Shown piece after piece: positions 16,690-24,035 of a DNA stretch of 62,190 bases. The DNA comes from JBNJGB01 sp051747385 (GTDB lineage: Bacteria; Myxococcota_A; UBA9042; PHBI01; JACKFB01), in NCBI GenBank assembly GCA_051747385.1, contig JBNJGB010000038.1, positions 1 through 62,190 of the forward strand, written 5' to 3'. Position 1 is the stretch's first letter. Every line of letters starts with the position of its first letter. The notes under the pieces were generated by a model. The model ran no database searches. It worked only from the letters and a program-made list of their open reading frames with translations, and was not told the DNA's origin. The position numbers were made by a program, and so were the translations under genes.

Positions 16690-16925
16690 CTCCCGACGCG
16701 CTCATGCTCGTCCACGCAGCCGGCAAGGAGACGACGCTGGCCATTCCCCCTCCTCCCGGACGCCCCCGCATGGCACTTCGGCGACGTCGACCCCGAGGGC
16801 GTCGCCATCTGACGCCAGATGCACCGCGAGGTCCCGCGCCCGCCTCTCGTCGTCCGGGAGTCCTGGGCCGGTGGCGGGCGCCGAGACGTGCTGCAGCCCC
16901 CGGACCTCGACGTGACCGTGCGCGG
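16690..16925 (+). pseudogene. Degenerate fragment of a JetD-like TOPRIM protein
   Basis: Across several frames this stretch encodes LMLVHAAGKETTLAI, then WHFGDVDPEGVAI and shreds of the following part (RQM-REVP-LRLLV). These match residues of the intact jetD gene at about 29044-29300 (LMLVHAPGKETTLAI, LHFGDLDPEGVAI) almost word for word. Small indels shift the frame after TTLAI, and a TGA follows GVAI at about 16810. No start or N-terminal part remains. It is a decayed second copy, 12 kb upstream of the working one and in the same orientation. Confidence 0.8.
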
Positions 16926-16954
16926 GGCCATCTCCACCGGGCGGCGCCTGCAGC

Positions 16955-17047
16955 CAGCGGCGACCTCATCACCGTGAAGGTCCTGGACTTGGACCTCCAG
17001 CGGCGGCGTATTTCGCTGGATGCGCGGGATGGGGCCGGAGGGGGATG
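16955..17047 (+). pseudogene. Remnant of an S1 RNA-binding domain (Tex-like C-terminus)
   Basis: The frame through 16960-17047 reads DLITVKVLDLDLQRRRISLDARD. This is the closing strand pattern of S1/OB-fold domains (VKVLxxDLxRxRISL), as at the C-terminus of Tex or ribosomal protein S1. Nothing upstream in frame continues the domain, and the JetD fragment abuts it. I take it as a leftover of a disrupted gene. Confidence 0.55.
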
Positions 17048-17070
17048 ACGGCGGCGGACTTGTCGCCGTG

Positions 17071-17105
17071 CGCAGAAACCACTACCATTGGTGGTGATTT
17101 CTGCG
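17071..17105. promoter_or_regulatory. 16-bp imperfect inverted repeat, probable AbiEi operator
   Basis: Arms CGCAGAAACCACTACC (17071-17086) and GGTGGTGATTTCTGCG (17090-17105) pair at 14 of 16 positions around a 3-nt centre. The element ends 14 bp before the start codon of the AbiEi-like gene. AbiEi-family antitoxins bind inverted repeats in their own promoters, so this is a likely autoregulatory site. It also shows that the gene starts at 17117/17120, not further upstream. Confidence 0.7.
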
Positions 17106-17119
17106 TGGAACGGCAAGTG

Positions 17120-17920
17120 ATGCGTTCGATCGACTTCTTCGAGACCCACCCTGTCTTCACCCACGAGGAGTTCGTGGAGGCGAGGGCCCCGCTCGGGACG
17201 AGCAGGCGCACGAGCGACAACCTGCTCGCCAAGCACGTGGCCGCCGGCCGGCTGGTGCGGGTTCGCCGCGGTCTGTACGCCGCCGTGCCCCGTGGGATCA
17301 CGCCCGAGGAGGCACCCGTCGACCCGTACCTGGTGGCCACGAAGCTCGCCCCGGACGCGACGGTGGCCTACCACGCGGCGCTCCAGTTCCACGGAAGGAC
17401 ATACTCGGTCTGGCGGCGCTTCCACTACCTGACGCGGCGTCGGGCCCGCCCGTTGACGTTTCGGGAGATGGAGTTCGTGCCGGTCCAGGTGCCGCGCGCG
17501 CTGCGTGCGCTCCCCGATGCGGGAGATGGCGTCGTGGAAGAGCGACACGGCGGTGGAGTCGCGCGGGTCACGACGCTCGAGCGAACCATGGTGGACGTGC
17601 TCGATGCCCCCGAGAAATCCGGCGGCTGGGAGGAGGTCTGGCGCTCCCTGGAGATGGTGGAGTTCCTCGACCTCGACGCCGTCGTCGACTACGCCCTGAA
17701 GCTGGGCTCGGCGCTGACGGTGGCGCGGGTCGGGTTCTTCCTGGAGCAGCACCGGGACACCCTGATGGTGGAGGACCGGCACCTGGATGCACTGCGAACG
17801 GCAGCCCCGGCCCAACCCCGCTATCTGGACACGACGCGCGAAGCCGGAACGCTCGTCGCGCCCTGGAACCTGATCGTACCGGAGCGCGTGCTCGACCAGA
17901 CATGGCAGGAGGTAGCGTGA
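17120..17920 (+). CDS. AbiEi-like type IV antitoxin / transcriptional regulator
   Basis: A 266-residue protein. The N-terminal winged-helix (residues 1-65) begins RSIDFFETHPVFTHEEF and ends RLVRVRRGLYAAVP, the classic AbiEi start. A middle domain with PDATVAYHAALQFHG and VTTLERTMVDVLDAPE follows, as in AbiEi C-terminal domains. AbiEi normally represses its operon and neutralises the nucleotidyltransferase toxin AbiEii. Here the stop overlaps a GTG that opens only a 30-codon frame (17917-18009), so no full AbiEii is present. The upstream palindrome indicates that autoregulation is retained. Confidence 0.88.
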   Translation: MRSIDFFETHPVFTHEEFVEARAPLGTSRRTSDNLLAKHVAAGRLVRVRRGLYAAVPRGITPEEAPVDPYLVATKLAPDATVAYHAALQFHGRTYSVWRRFHYLTRRRARPLTFREMEFVPVQVPRALRALPDAGDGVVEERHGGGVARVTTLERTMVDVLDAPEKSGGWEEVWRSLEMVEFLDLDAVVDYALKLGSALTVARVGFFLEQHRDTLMVEDRHLDALRTAAPAQPRYLDTTREAGTLVAPWNLIVPERVLDQTWQEVA

Positions 17921-18094
17921 GGCTCTCGGACGACCGCGCGGAGATGCGCGCCGACCGGCCGATGAGCGCGGTGGGGCCCCTCGGGTACTTCGCGACACCG
18001 GAGCGCTGAGTGGAGCATCTGGCTCCGTCCGCCGGTCCAATCCGTCGCCCGCGTTCGCGTAACCGACGTATGGCCTTTGCGCCGGACTGCGATT

Positions 18095-18361
18095 ATGGTC
18101 GATACGGAAGCAGCCCCGGAGACCGTGATGGCCTACAAGATGGTCCGAAAGATGGATCCAGTGCTGAAGGACCTGACGCCACGACAGGTCGAGATGGTCC
18201 TGAAGGCTCTCAGCGAAGGACGTCGCGTCGCCGTGCCGGGCGAAGACGATCAGTGGATCACGCTGGCACCGACCCATCGTCGGGGACGATCGGCCCGCAC
18301 CTCGAATGCCTCGCGCACGGCTGACTCGAAGGGGGAGCGGGTCGCGCGTAGCGAAGGTTGA
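18095..18361 (+). CDS. Small hypothetical protein
   Basis: An 88-residue frame from an ATG at 18095. The first 55 residues look protein-like (helices around MAYKMVRKMDPVLKDLTPRQVEMVLKAL, then a strand QWITLA). The tail is basic and low in complexity. There is no recognisable domain, no strong ribosome site and no clear partner. It could be a real small gene or chance coding. Confidence 0.4.
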   Translation: MVDTEAAPETVMAYKMVRKMDPVLKDLTPRQVEMVLKALSEGRRVAVPGEDDQWITLAPTHRRGRSARTSNASRTADSKGERVARSEG

Positions 18362-18402
18362 CCGCTGGCCCCACTGTCACGAGTGTTGGTCGATAGTCCT
18401 CG

Positions 18403-19128
18403 TTGAACCTCGCCTTTCCCGCCTTTTTCATCTTCCTGGTGCTGCTGCCTGGGTTCCTGTTCATCTTCGTCATGAAGCGCGACAGGGAGCAGCACCACAC
18501 GCCTCCCAGGATCACGACGACCGCCCAAGACGTTGCCGAGGCATCCCTGGCCAGCATCGCCCTCCACGGCGTGGCGATCCTCGTGGCGGCAAACGCCGGA
18601 TACCCCGTCGACTTCGAAGCCGTGCTCGAGTTGGTTGCGGCCCCAAAACAGTTCGACTTTGGGAGGATGGACCAGTCGTCCGCCGCTATCTGGGCGTATG
18701 GTGTGGGGGTCTACGCCGGAAGCGCCGCCCTCGGGAAAGCCATCGGACACGTTGCCAACCGGAATGGCTGGTTTCCGGCGTTGGGGTGGTCCGACCAGGT
18801 AGAGGAGAAGAGCACCTGGCTCAGCCTCCTAACGTCGGGGGCCGAGCCGCCCATCCTCTACAAGGGGCTGTTCGAGGGCGTGGAGTTCCACAAGGACGGA
18901 ACGGCACGGTACGTCACCATCACGAAGGTGCAGAAGGCCGAATTCCACCACGCCGAAGAGGAGCCGACCTGGGTCGAAGTCGACGCCCAATCACTGGTCA
19001 TCGACGGCGGCTCCATCCTCAACATCGCGATCGACATCGCCACCGACTGGGAGATCGAGGGAACCTCCTCCGAGTCGGAGTTGAAGGGCTTCGTGAAGCA
19101 GGACGACCTGTACGTCGAGCCCGCATGA
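18403..19128 (+). CDS. Membrane-anchored hypothetical protein (DUF6338-like)
   Basis: A 241-residue protein starting at TTG. Residues 1-24 (NLAFPAFFIFLVLLPGFLFIFVM) form an N-terminal membrane helix. A second, weaker hydrophobic stretch lies near residues 45-60 (ASIALHGVAILVAANAG). The rest is soluble, with a beta-rich end (ARYVTITKVQKAEF, WVEVDAQSLVIDGG). The N-terminal PGFLF helix plus a cytoplasmic beta domain reminds me of DUF6338 proteins, but I cannot confirm this. It is isolated from its neighbours by short gaps. Confidence 0.65.
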   Translation: MNLAFPAFFIFLVLLPGFLFIFVMKRDREQHHTPPRITTTAQDVAEASLASIALHGVAILVAANAGYPVDFEAVLELVAAPKQFDFGRMDQSSAAIWAYGVGVYAGSAALGKAIGHVANRNGWFPALGWSDQVEEKSTWLSLLTSGAEPPILYKGLFEGVEFHKDGTARYVTITKVQKAEFHHAEEEPTWVEVDAQSLVIDGGSILNIAIDIATDWEIEGTSSESELKGFVKQDDLYVEPA

Positions 19129-19176
19129 CACCCGTGGCGGGCTTTTGCAGCGCCGGGACCAAGATAGAGGCTATCC

Positions 19177-19572
19177 ATGGCAGCCCGGACGATCGAGGAG
19201 ACCGCGCGTGAGCTGGCGGCGGCCCATCGGGCCGAGGATCCCGACACGCTGGCCGTCTACCTCGTACCCGACCCGAAGGGCCAGGAGGTGCGCTTGATCG
19301 AGGTCAGCGCCTCCGTAGATCCAGTCGGGGACGTGCTCCCGTTCCGCCTCGAACCGGCCCCCGACAAGGGCATCGACTATCCGGTGGTCATCCTCCTCCT
19401 CAGTCCAACCGACTGGGAACAGCTCCAGCGTAGTGAGCTGGAGCTCCCCGAAGGCTGGAGGATCGACCGATCGCCTCTGGACGTGGGCAGCGTCGACCCC
19501 GGTGTGTCCCGCGACGAGATGGTAGAGGCCGTCCGCGAGTCGCGCCGGCACGAGCCCTCGCAGGAGGGATAG
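19177..19572 (+). CDS. Hypothetical protein, 131 aa
   Basis: A soluble alpha/beta protein with no recognised family. Segments TLAVYLVPDPKGQEVRLIEVS and YPVVILLLSPTDWEQL suggest a compact fold that could pair with a neighbouring protein. It is 48 bp downstream of the membrane protein and ends before a hairpin (19587-19612) facing a convergent gene. Confidence 0.6.
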   Translation: MAARTIEETARELAAAHRAEDPDTLAVYLVPDPKGQEVRLIEVSASVDPVGDVLPFRLEPAPDKGIDYPVVILLLSPTDWEQLQRSELELPEGWRIDRSPLDVGSVDPGVSRDEMVEAVRESRRHEPSQEG

Positions 19573-19586
19573 GGCGGTAGGGACCA

Positions 19587-19612
19587 GGTCGCCCGCGCCC
19601 TCCAGGGCGACC
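19587..19612. terminator. Hairpin between convergent genes
   Basis: GGTCGCCC (19587-19594) and GGGCGACC (19605-19612) form a perfect 8-bp stem with a 10-nt loop. It lies between the stops of the + strand hypothetical at 19572 and the minus-strand gene ending at 19641. There is no T-tract, as is common in GC-rich genomes. It could terminate both genes. Confidence 0.45.
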
Positions 19613-19640
19613 GGACGGCCCGGCCCTACGACTCAGGGAC

Positions 19641-20000
19641 TCAGGCGCGCGAGAGGTAGTCCTCGGAGACGAAGACGTTGCGGGTCCGGAAGGGGGGCGG
19701 AGACTCGAGCATGAGGCGCAGGCGGAGGGCAAAACTCTTCGCGGGGAAGGCGAAGAAGGGCTCGGGGCTGTGGGTGGCGGCGACCCAGGCGGGAGCCTCC
19801 ATGCCCTGCTCCCGGCAGAGGGCGCTCACGACGGCGGCGACGAGGCCCTCCATCGGGCCGTTCCGGTCGGGCCCCTCGGCGATAATGGCCGCTCGCTCGG
19901 AGACGTCACCTCGACGGAAGGCGTCCACGAAAGCGTTGACGTACCGCTGGAAGCCGGCCTCGTCCTCGTGGCAGTGGACGATGAGCTCATGCGCCGTCAT
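19641..20000 (-). CDS. Hypothetical protein, 119 aa
   Basis: A soluble protein beginning MTAHELIVHCHEDEAGFQRYVNAFVDAF and ending with a conserved-looking block, EPFFAFPAKSFALRLRLMLESPPPFRTRNVFVS. I recall similar small proteins beside nucleotidyltransferase genes in deltaproteobacteria, but no function is known to me. The ATG at 20000 has GAGGAG seven bases upstream on the minus strand, which argues against the longer frame. It is divergent from the XRE-ImmA gene. Confidence 0.7.
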   Translation of the reverse strand: MTAHELIVHCHEDEAGFQRYVNAFVDAFRRGDVSERAAIIAEGPDRNGPMEGLVAAVVSALCREQGMEAPAWVAATHSPEPFFAFPAKSFALRLRLMLESPPPFRTRNVFVSEDYLSRA

Positions 20001-20150
20001 CAAACATCTCCTCGAGTAGCAGACGAACCCGGACCGGCGGTCGAGCAGGTCCACCACGGCGGCATCCTAGCACTCGGCCGGCTCCGCGGCACCCACCGGC
20101 AGCTCCTCGAGGGGACGGTTTGTCCAGATGGTCGTGTGGTCAACTCGCGA

Positions 20151-20167
20151 TGTGCTAGAATCGCACA
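20151..20167. promoter_or_regulatory. Promoter -10 within a small inverted repeat upstream of XRE-ImmA gene
   Basis: TGTGC (20151-20155) and GCACA (20163-20167) flank a TAGAAT hexamer (20156-20161) that looks like a -10 box. The start codon with its AGGAGGT site follows at 20185. A symmetric site over the -10 is what an autoregulating XRE-family repressor would use. No convincing -35 is seen. Confidence 0.45.
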
Positions 20168-20184
20168 CAGAGGAGGTGGCCGCC

Positions 20185-21291
20185 ATGGCACGGGCGTGGA
20201 AGAGCATCGGAGAGCGCATCGCCAAGGCCCGCAGAGACGCGGGGATGACGCAGCACGAGCTGTCCCAGGCGGTCGGCTTGGACCGGACGGCGGTGTCCAA
20301 GCTGGAGCGCGGTCAGCGGAAGCTCGACGCGATGGAGCTGATGGCGATCGCCCAGGCCGTGCATCGTTCCGTGGATTGGCTCCTGGAGATCGGCGGGCCG
20401 GGGGCCGTCCCGAGCCATCGCGGACGGGGAGCCGGCGACACCCTGGTGGAGGCCCGCGCGGACACCCTGGCGCGTGACGTCGGGTTGCTGATCCGGCTGG
20501 GGGTCCTCGAGCCGCCATCTCCGCTCGCCCGCGCCGGTGAGGTGGCGGGCCCGGCCGACGCCGAGCGTACCGCCAGGGACGTGCGCCAGCAGACCGGGAT
20601 CCATGGGGATCCGATCCCGGACCTGGCGGCGTTTGGTGAGCGACTCGGACTCTACACGGTCTGCGAGCAGCTCGGGTCGGGGCTCCCAGAGGGCTGCTAC
20701 ATGGCCCTGGAGGATGCGGGGGTCGTGCTCCTGAACGGAAGCCTCCCGAGCGGGCGGCAGCGGTTCACCCTCGCCCACGAGATCGGCCACCACGTGCTCC
20801 AGGACGAGTACTCCGTGGATTGGTCGGTACTGGGTGACGCGGAGTCGGAGCGGATCGTCAATGCGTTCGCCGTCCACTTGCTGCTGCCGGCCGACGGGCT
20901 GAAGCCTCGCTGGACGGGACTGGTCCAGCGAGGACTCGATGTCCGAAGCCGAGCCATCATTGTCGCAGCCGAGTACGGGGCGAGTTGGACCGCGACGGTG
21001 CCACAGCTCGCCAGGCTCGGGCTGCTCGACGAGGCGGAACGGGCCATGCTGTCCGAGCCGGGTGTTTCCCCACGCCGCGGCGACTACGAGGAGCTGGAGG
21101 TCTCGGTGCCGGAGAAGCTCCCGAGCCCCATGGTGTCGCCGAAGCTGCGCGCGGCCGTCCTGCGTGCCTACCGTAGCCGGAAGGTCACGGCAGGCAGGGC
21201 GCTCGAGCTGCTCCGCGGTACGCTCACCGCAGACGACTTGCCGCTCCTGCCGGACCTCCCCATGGATGGGCTCTGGGCCGACATCGGATGA
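20185..21291 (+). CDS. XRE-family regulator fused to ImmA/IrrE metallopeptidase
   Basis: A 368-residue protein. Residues 7-65 are an XRE/Cro helix-turn-helix (GERIAKARRDAGMTQHELSQAVGLDRTAVSKLERG). From about residue 130 there is an ImmA/IrrE (COG2856-like) peptidase domain with the zinc motif HEIGHH (His198, Glu199, His202) after RFTLA. A C-terminal helical tail ends in DLPLLPDLPMDGLW. In mobile elements such proteins sense stress or DNA damage and relieve repression by proteolysis. The ATG at 20185 is preceded by AGGAGGT (20171-20177). It overlaps the PIN gene by ATGA, suggesting a regulatory or toxin-antitoxin-like pair. Confidence 0.9.
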   Translation: MARAWKSIGERIAKARRDAGMTQHELSQAVGLDRTAVSKLERGQRKLDAMELMAIAQAVHRSVDWLLEIGGPGAVPSHRGRGAGDTLVEARADTLARDVGLLIRLGVLEPPSPLARAGEVAGPADAERTARDVRQQTGIHGDPIPDLAAFGERLGLYTVCEQLGSGLPEGCYMALEDAGVVLLNGSLPSGRQRFTLAHEIGHHVLQDEYSVDWSVLGDAESERIVNAFAVHLLLPADGLKPRWTGLVQRGLDVRSRAIIVAAEYGASWTATVPQLARLGLLDEAERAMLSEPGVSPRRGDYEELEVSVPEKLPSPMVSPKLRAAVLRAYRSRKVTAGRALELLRGTLTADDLPLLPDLPMDGLWADIG

Positions 21292-21815
21292 CGCTGCTCG
21301 CGATCGACGCGAGCGTCCTGAACCCGTTCGCACGAGCGGACAGGCTGGCGGATCTGGAGTGGCTCACCCGAGGCTATGACCGGGTCACGACTCGGCCCGT
21401 CATCGAGGAGCTGCGGGCCGGCGCTGCCGCGTACCCGACCCTGCTGAAGCCGAGCCGCGCCCCGTGGCTCCGCGTCGACCGCTTCGAGACCCTGGAGCTG
21501 CTCGAGGTCTTCGCGCGCTATAAGGAGCGGTTCGGCCCCGGGCCCCGAGACGTCGGCGAGGCGACCATCCTCGCATGGACGGAGGTCCACGGCGGGGAGG
21601 CGCTCCTCGACGACCAGACCGCGTACACGATCGGAGCGGAGCATGGCCTTCGCGTCCGCCGGACCCTCGGCTTCGTCGCCCGCGCCCTGCGTGATGGCCG
21701 CTTGGGCGAAGGCGACGCCCGCGACCTCGTCGACGCCCTTATCGACGCTGGAGCACGGTTGCCATGCGACGGAGCGTCGCTACTCGCGTGGTGCCGCCGC
21801 AACGGCCTTCGGTGA
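21288..21815 (+). CDS. PIN-domain-like protein (possible toxin nuclease)
   Basis: A 175-residue protein. It opens LLAIDASVLNPFARAD (Asp7). It continues with VTTRPVIEELRAG and DVGEATILAW, then a GGEALLDDQTAYTIGAEHGLRVRRTLGFV stretch, the order of acidic motifs of PIN/DUF3368-like RNases. Translation is coupled to the XRE-ImmA gene. This arrangement (regulator-peptidase plus PIN protein) recurs as a toxin-antitoxin-like unit; the partner role here is inferred. Confidence 0.78.
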   Translation: MTLLAIDASVLNPFARADRLADLEWLTRGYDRVTTRPVIEELRAGAAAYPTLLKPSRAPWLRVDRFETLELLEVFARYKERFGPGPRDVGEATILAWTEVHGGEALLDDQTAYTIGAEHGLRVRRTLGFVARALRDGRLGEGDARDLVDALIDAGARLPCDGASLLAWCRRNGLR

Positions 21816-22005
21816 CGGCACCCCGTGGGCGACCGGCCCCGATTCAGGACTCCCTCGGGGAGACGGGAGCTCGTGGCGGCGGGTAGCAGCCGGCCGTCGC
21901 CAGTGGCTTGCCCGAGGTGCCCGCCCGGTGCGAGGCTGCGCGGGTTCGAGAGGGAAACAAGGGAAAGCTCGTGGGGCCCAGGGCCGGGTTGGGACGAGGA
22001 GAGGC

Positions 22006-23328
22006 GTGGCGACGGCCGAGACGGAGGAAGCGCGCAGGGATCTGCCGCGGATGCTCGCGGAGCTGAGCCAGGTCGAGGCGGCCCTCGAGGTGAAGCCCGT
22101 GGACCTGGGGTTTCTGGTGGCGCTGCGGTTCCACGGCGAGGCCCACGGGACGTCCAGCGTCGAGGAGGAGACCCTGCGGGAGGTGTTCGAGGGGGTCTCG
22201 GAGGTCTACAACCCGGGGGCTCCGTTGCCCCAGAAGGCGGCGGCCCACGCCATCGAGAGGCTCCGCCAGCAGCGCCTCCTGGCGCGGGTGGACGGGGCGC
22301 GGCTGGTGCGGGCCGGGGCCTACGCGCTGACGGGGCTGGCTCGCGGGATCGTCGACTTTTTCATCGAGGACGGGGCGCTCACGCGCGAGAGCCTGGAACT
22401 CCTCCTGTCCAGCCTGCGGGCCACGCTGACCGCGGCCTCGCAGGCGGCGCGGAAGGGCAGCGACGAGGCCTTCTGGGACCGGGAGGTATCGGAGCGGCTG
22501 CGGGTCGTCGTCGCGGACCTCATCGACGCCATCGACCGCCGCCAGCGGGGGCTCGACGCCCAGCAGGCCGACATCCGCGAGGAGGTCGCGTCCATGCTGG
22601 AGCGCGAGTGGTTCGAGGCCATCGATCGCTGCGAGGCGCTCTTGGACGAGACGGCGCGCACGCTCCGCGAGCTGAACGGCGTGCTCGTGGTGGAGGTGGA
22701 GGCCATCGAGGGCCAGCTCCAGGACATCGAGGAGCTGGCGCGCGCGGCCGGTGTGGCGAGCGTCGAGGTCGCGGTGCGGGAGGTGACGGATCAGCTGACC
22801 CGGATCGCCCACTGGGGGGAGGCGCGGATGGAGGCCTGGTCCGCGTACTTCCAGTTCGTGCAGCGCTACATCCGCTCCGTGGTCCGGCTGGACCGGGATC
22901 GGGCGTTCAGCCGGCGGCTGCGGGAGCTGATCCGACAGTTTCCGGAGCGGGAGTGGAGAATCCCGATCGCGCAGATGCCGGCCTTCCGGGGGCTGCGGGA
23001 GCCGGAGCGGCGGCGGATCGAGGAGCCCGTGCGCTGGCGCCGCGGGGAGCGGAGCAGACCGAAGGACGTGCCGCCGTCCGAGCCGGACTTCGACGAGGAC
23101 GCCTGGGCCCGGGACCTCTTAGCGGAGCGCGGCGCGGTTCGACTCTCGGAGGCGCTGGAGGAGGCGCTGCCGAAGCTGGCCGAGGCGCAGCGCTTCGCGG
23201 CGGTGGGGCGGATCGCCCACGCGCTCGCCACCCACGGGGCGGTGAGGCCGGTGACCGACGGCTGGACTGCGGTGGAGGGCGGTCTGGAGGTGCAGGACTG
23301 GATCATCGAGGCCCGGGAGGCGACCTGA
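22006..23328 (+). CDS. jetA: Wadjet JetA / MukF-MksF-like kleisin subunit
   Basis: A 440-residue protein. The N-terminal winged-helix-like region (residues 25-115; FLVALRFHG...ALPLPQKAAAHAIERLRQQRLL type) is followed by a long helical/coiled-coil middle (120-310). The C-terminus has another small globular end (RIAHALATHGAVRPVTDGW). This layout, together with the MukE-, SMC- and TOPRIM-type genes behind it, identifies the kleisin. The GTG at 22006 follows GAGGAGAGG closely, so the longer upstream frame is rejected. Wadjet complexes recognise small circular DNA by loop extrusion and cleave it. Confidence 0.78.
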   Translation: MATAETEEARRDLPRMLAELSQVEAALEVKPVDLGFLVALRFHGEAHGTSSVEEETLREVFEGVSEVYNPGAPLPQKAAAHAIERLRQQRLLARVDGARLVRAGAYALTGLARGIVDFFIEDGALTRESLELLLSSLRATLTAASQAARKGSDEAFWDREVSERLRVVVADLIDAIDRRQRGLDAQQADIREEVASMLEREWFEAIDRCEALLDETARTLRELNGVLVVEVEAIEGQLQDIEELARAAGVASVEVAVREVTDQLTRIAHWGEARMEAWSAYFQFVQRYIRSVVRLDRDRAFSRRLRELIRQFPEREWRIPIAQMPAFRGLREPERRRIEEPVRWRRGERSRPKDVPPSEPDFDEDAWARDLLAERGAVRLSEALEEALPKLAEAQRFAAVGRIAHALATHGAVRPVTDGWTAVEGGLEVQDWIIEAREAT

Positions 23329-24035
23329 TGGAGGATGTCGGGCCGTTCCAGTCCCTCGAGGACGTGATCCGGGACGAGCGCTTCGCGGACGTCGACACGC
23401 GGCTCCGGGCCGGCGTCCATATCGACGACGAGGACGTGTCGGCGTACGCGTTCCTGGACGACGGGCAGCCGTGGCTCAGCGACTTCTACGACGCCTACGG
23501 CTACGAGCTGGTCGAGGCGCAGGAGCGCTACTGGTACCTCGTCCCGAACCGCGACGTGGCGTGGGCCGGGCAGCTGACGCGCGCCGAGATGGTGGTGGGG
23601 ACGACCCTCGCCCTGCTCCACCTCGATCCCACGACGCTTCGGCACGAAGGGCGCCTCCCGAAGGACCAGGTGCTGGAGACCCTGTCGCGTCTCATCGAGC
23701 CCAAGGCCCTGTCGATCTTCTTGAAGGGCAAGCGCCGACACCACAACGCCGCCGTGGAGGAGGAGCAGCTCCGCAAGGCCGTGGACAAGGCCCTCCGGGA
23801 GCTGAAGCGGCTCGGCTTCGTCGAGCTGCCGGACTCGGACACGGTGCGTGTGCGCTCCGCCATCTTCCGGTTCACCGAGCCGGTGCGGGACCGCGAGCAG
23901 CGAGCCGGCTTGGAGCAGCTCGTGGCCCACGGGTACGTCGAGGCGGAGGAGGAGCCGGACGGCGACGAGGACGACGGGGAGGCGACCGTGGAGGAGGACC
24001 CGGAGGACCGCGACCACGCCGGGGAGGGGTCTTGA
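23328..24035 (+). CDS. jetB: Wadjet JetB / MukE-MksE-like subunit
   Basis: A 235-residue acidic protein starting within the jetA stop. It has winged-helix-like segments (YWYLVPNR, LRKAVDKALRELKRLGFVELPDSDTVRVRSAIFRF) typical of MksE/DUF4194-type subunits that bind the kleisin. It ends with a Glu/Asp-rich tail. It overlaps jetC by TTGA. The assignment rests on size, pattern and operon position. Confidence 0.78.
   Translation: MEDVGPFQSLEDVIRDERFADVDTRLRAGVHIDDEDVSAYAFLDDGQPWLSDFYDAYGYELVEAQERYWYLVPNRDVAWAGQLTRAEMVVGTTLALLHLDPTTLRHEGRLPKDQVLETLSRLIEPKALSIFLKGKRRHHNAAVEEEQLRKAVDKALRELKRLGFVELPDSDTVRVRSAIFRFTEPVRDREQRAGLEQLVAHGYVEAEEEPDGDEDDGEATVEEDPEDRDHAGEGS

Noticed and set aside
17917..18009. 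AbiEii toxin gene downstream of AbiEi
   Set aside because: Only 30 codons with no nucleotidyltransferase motif; at most a remnant.
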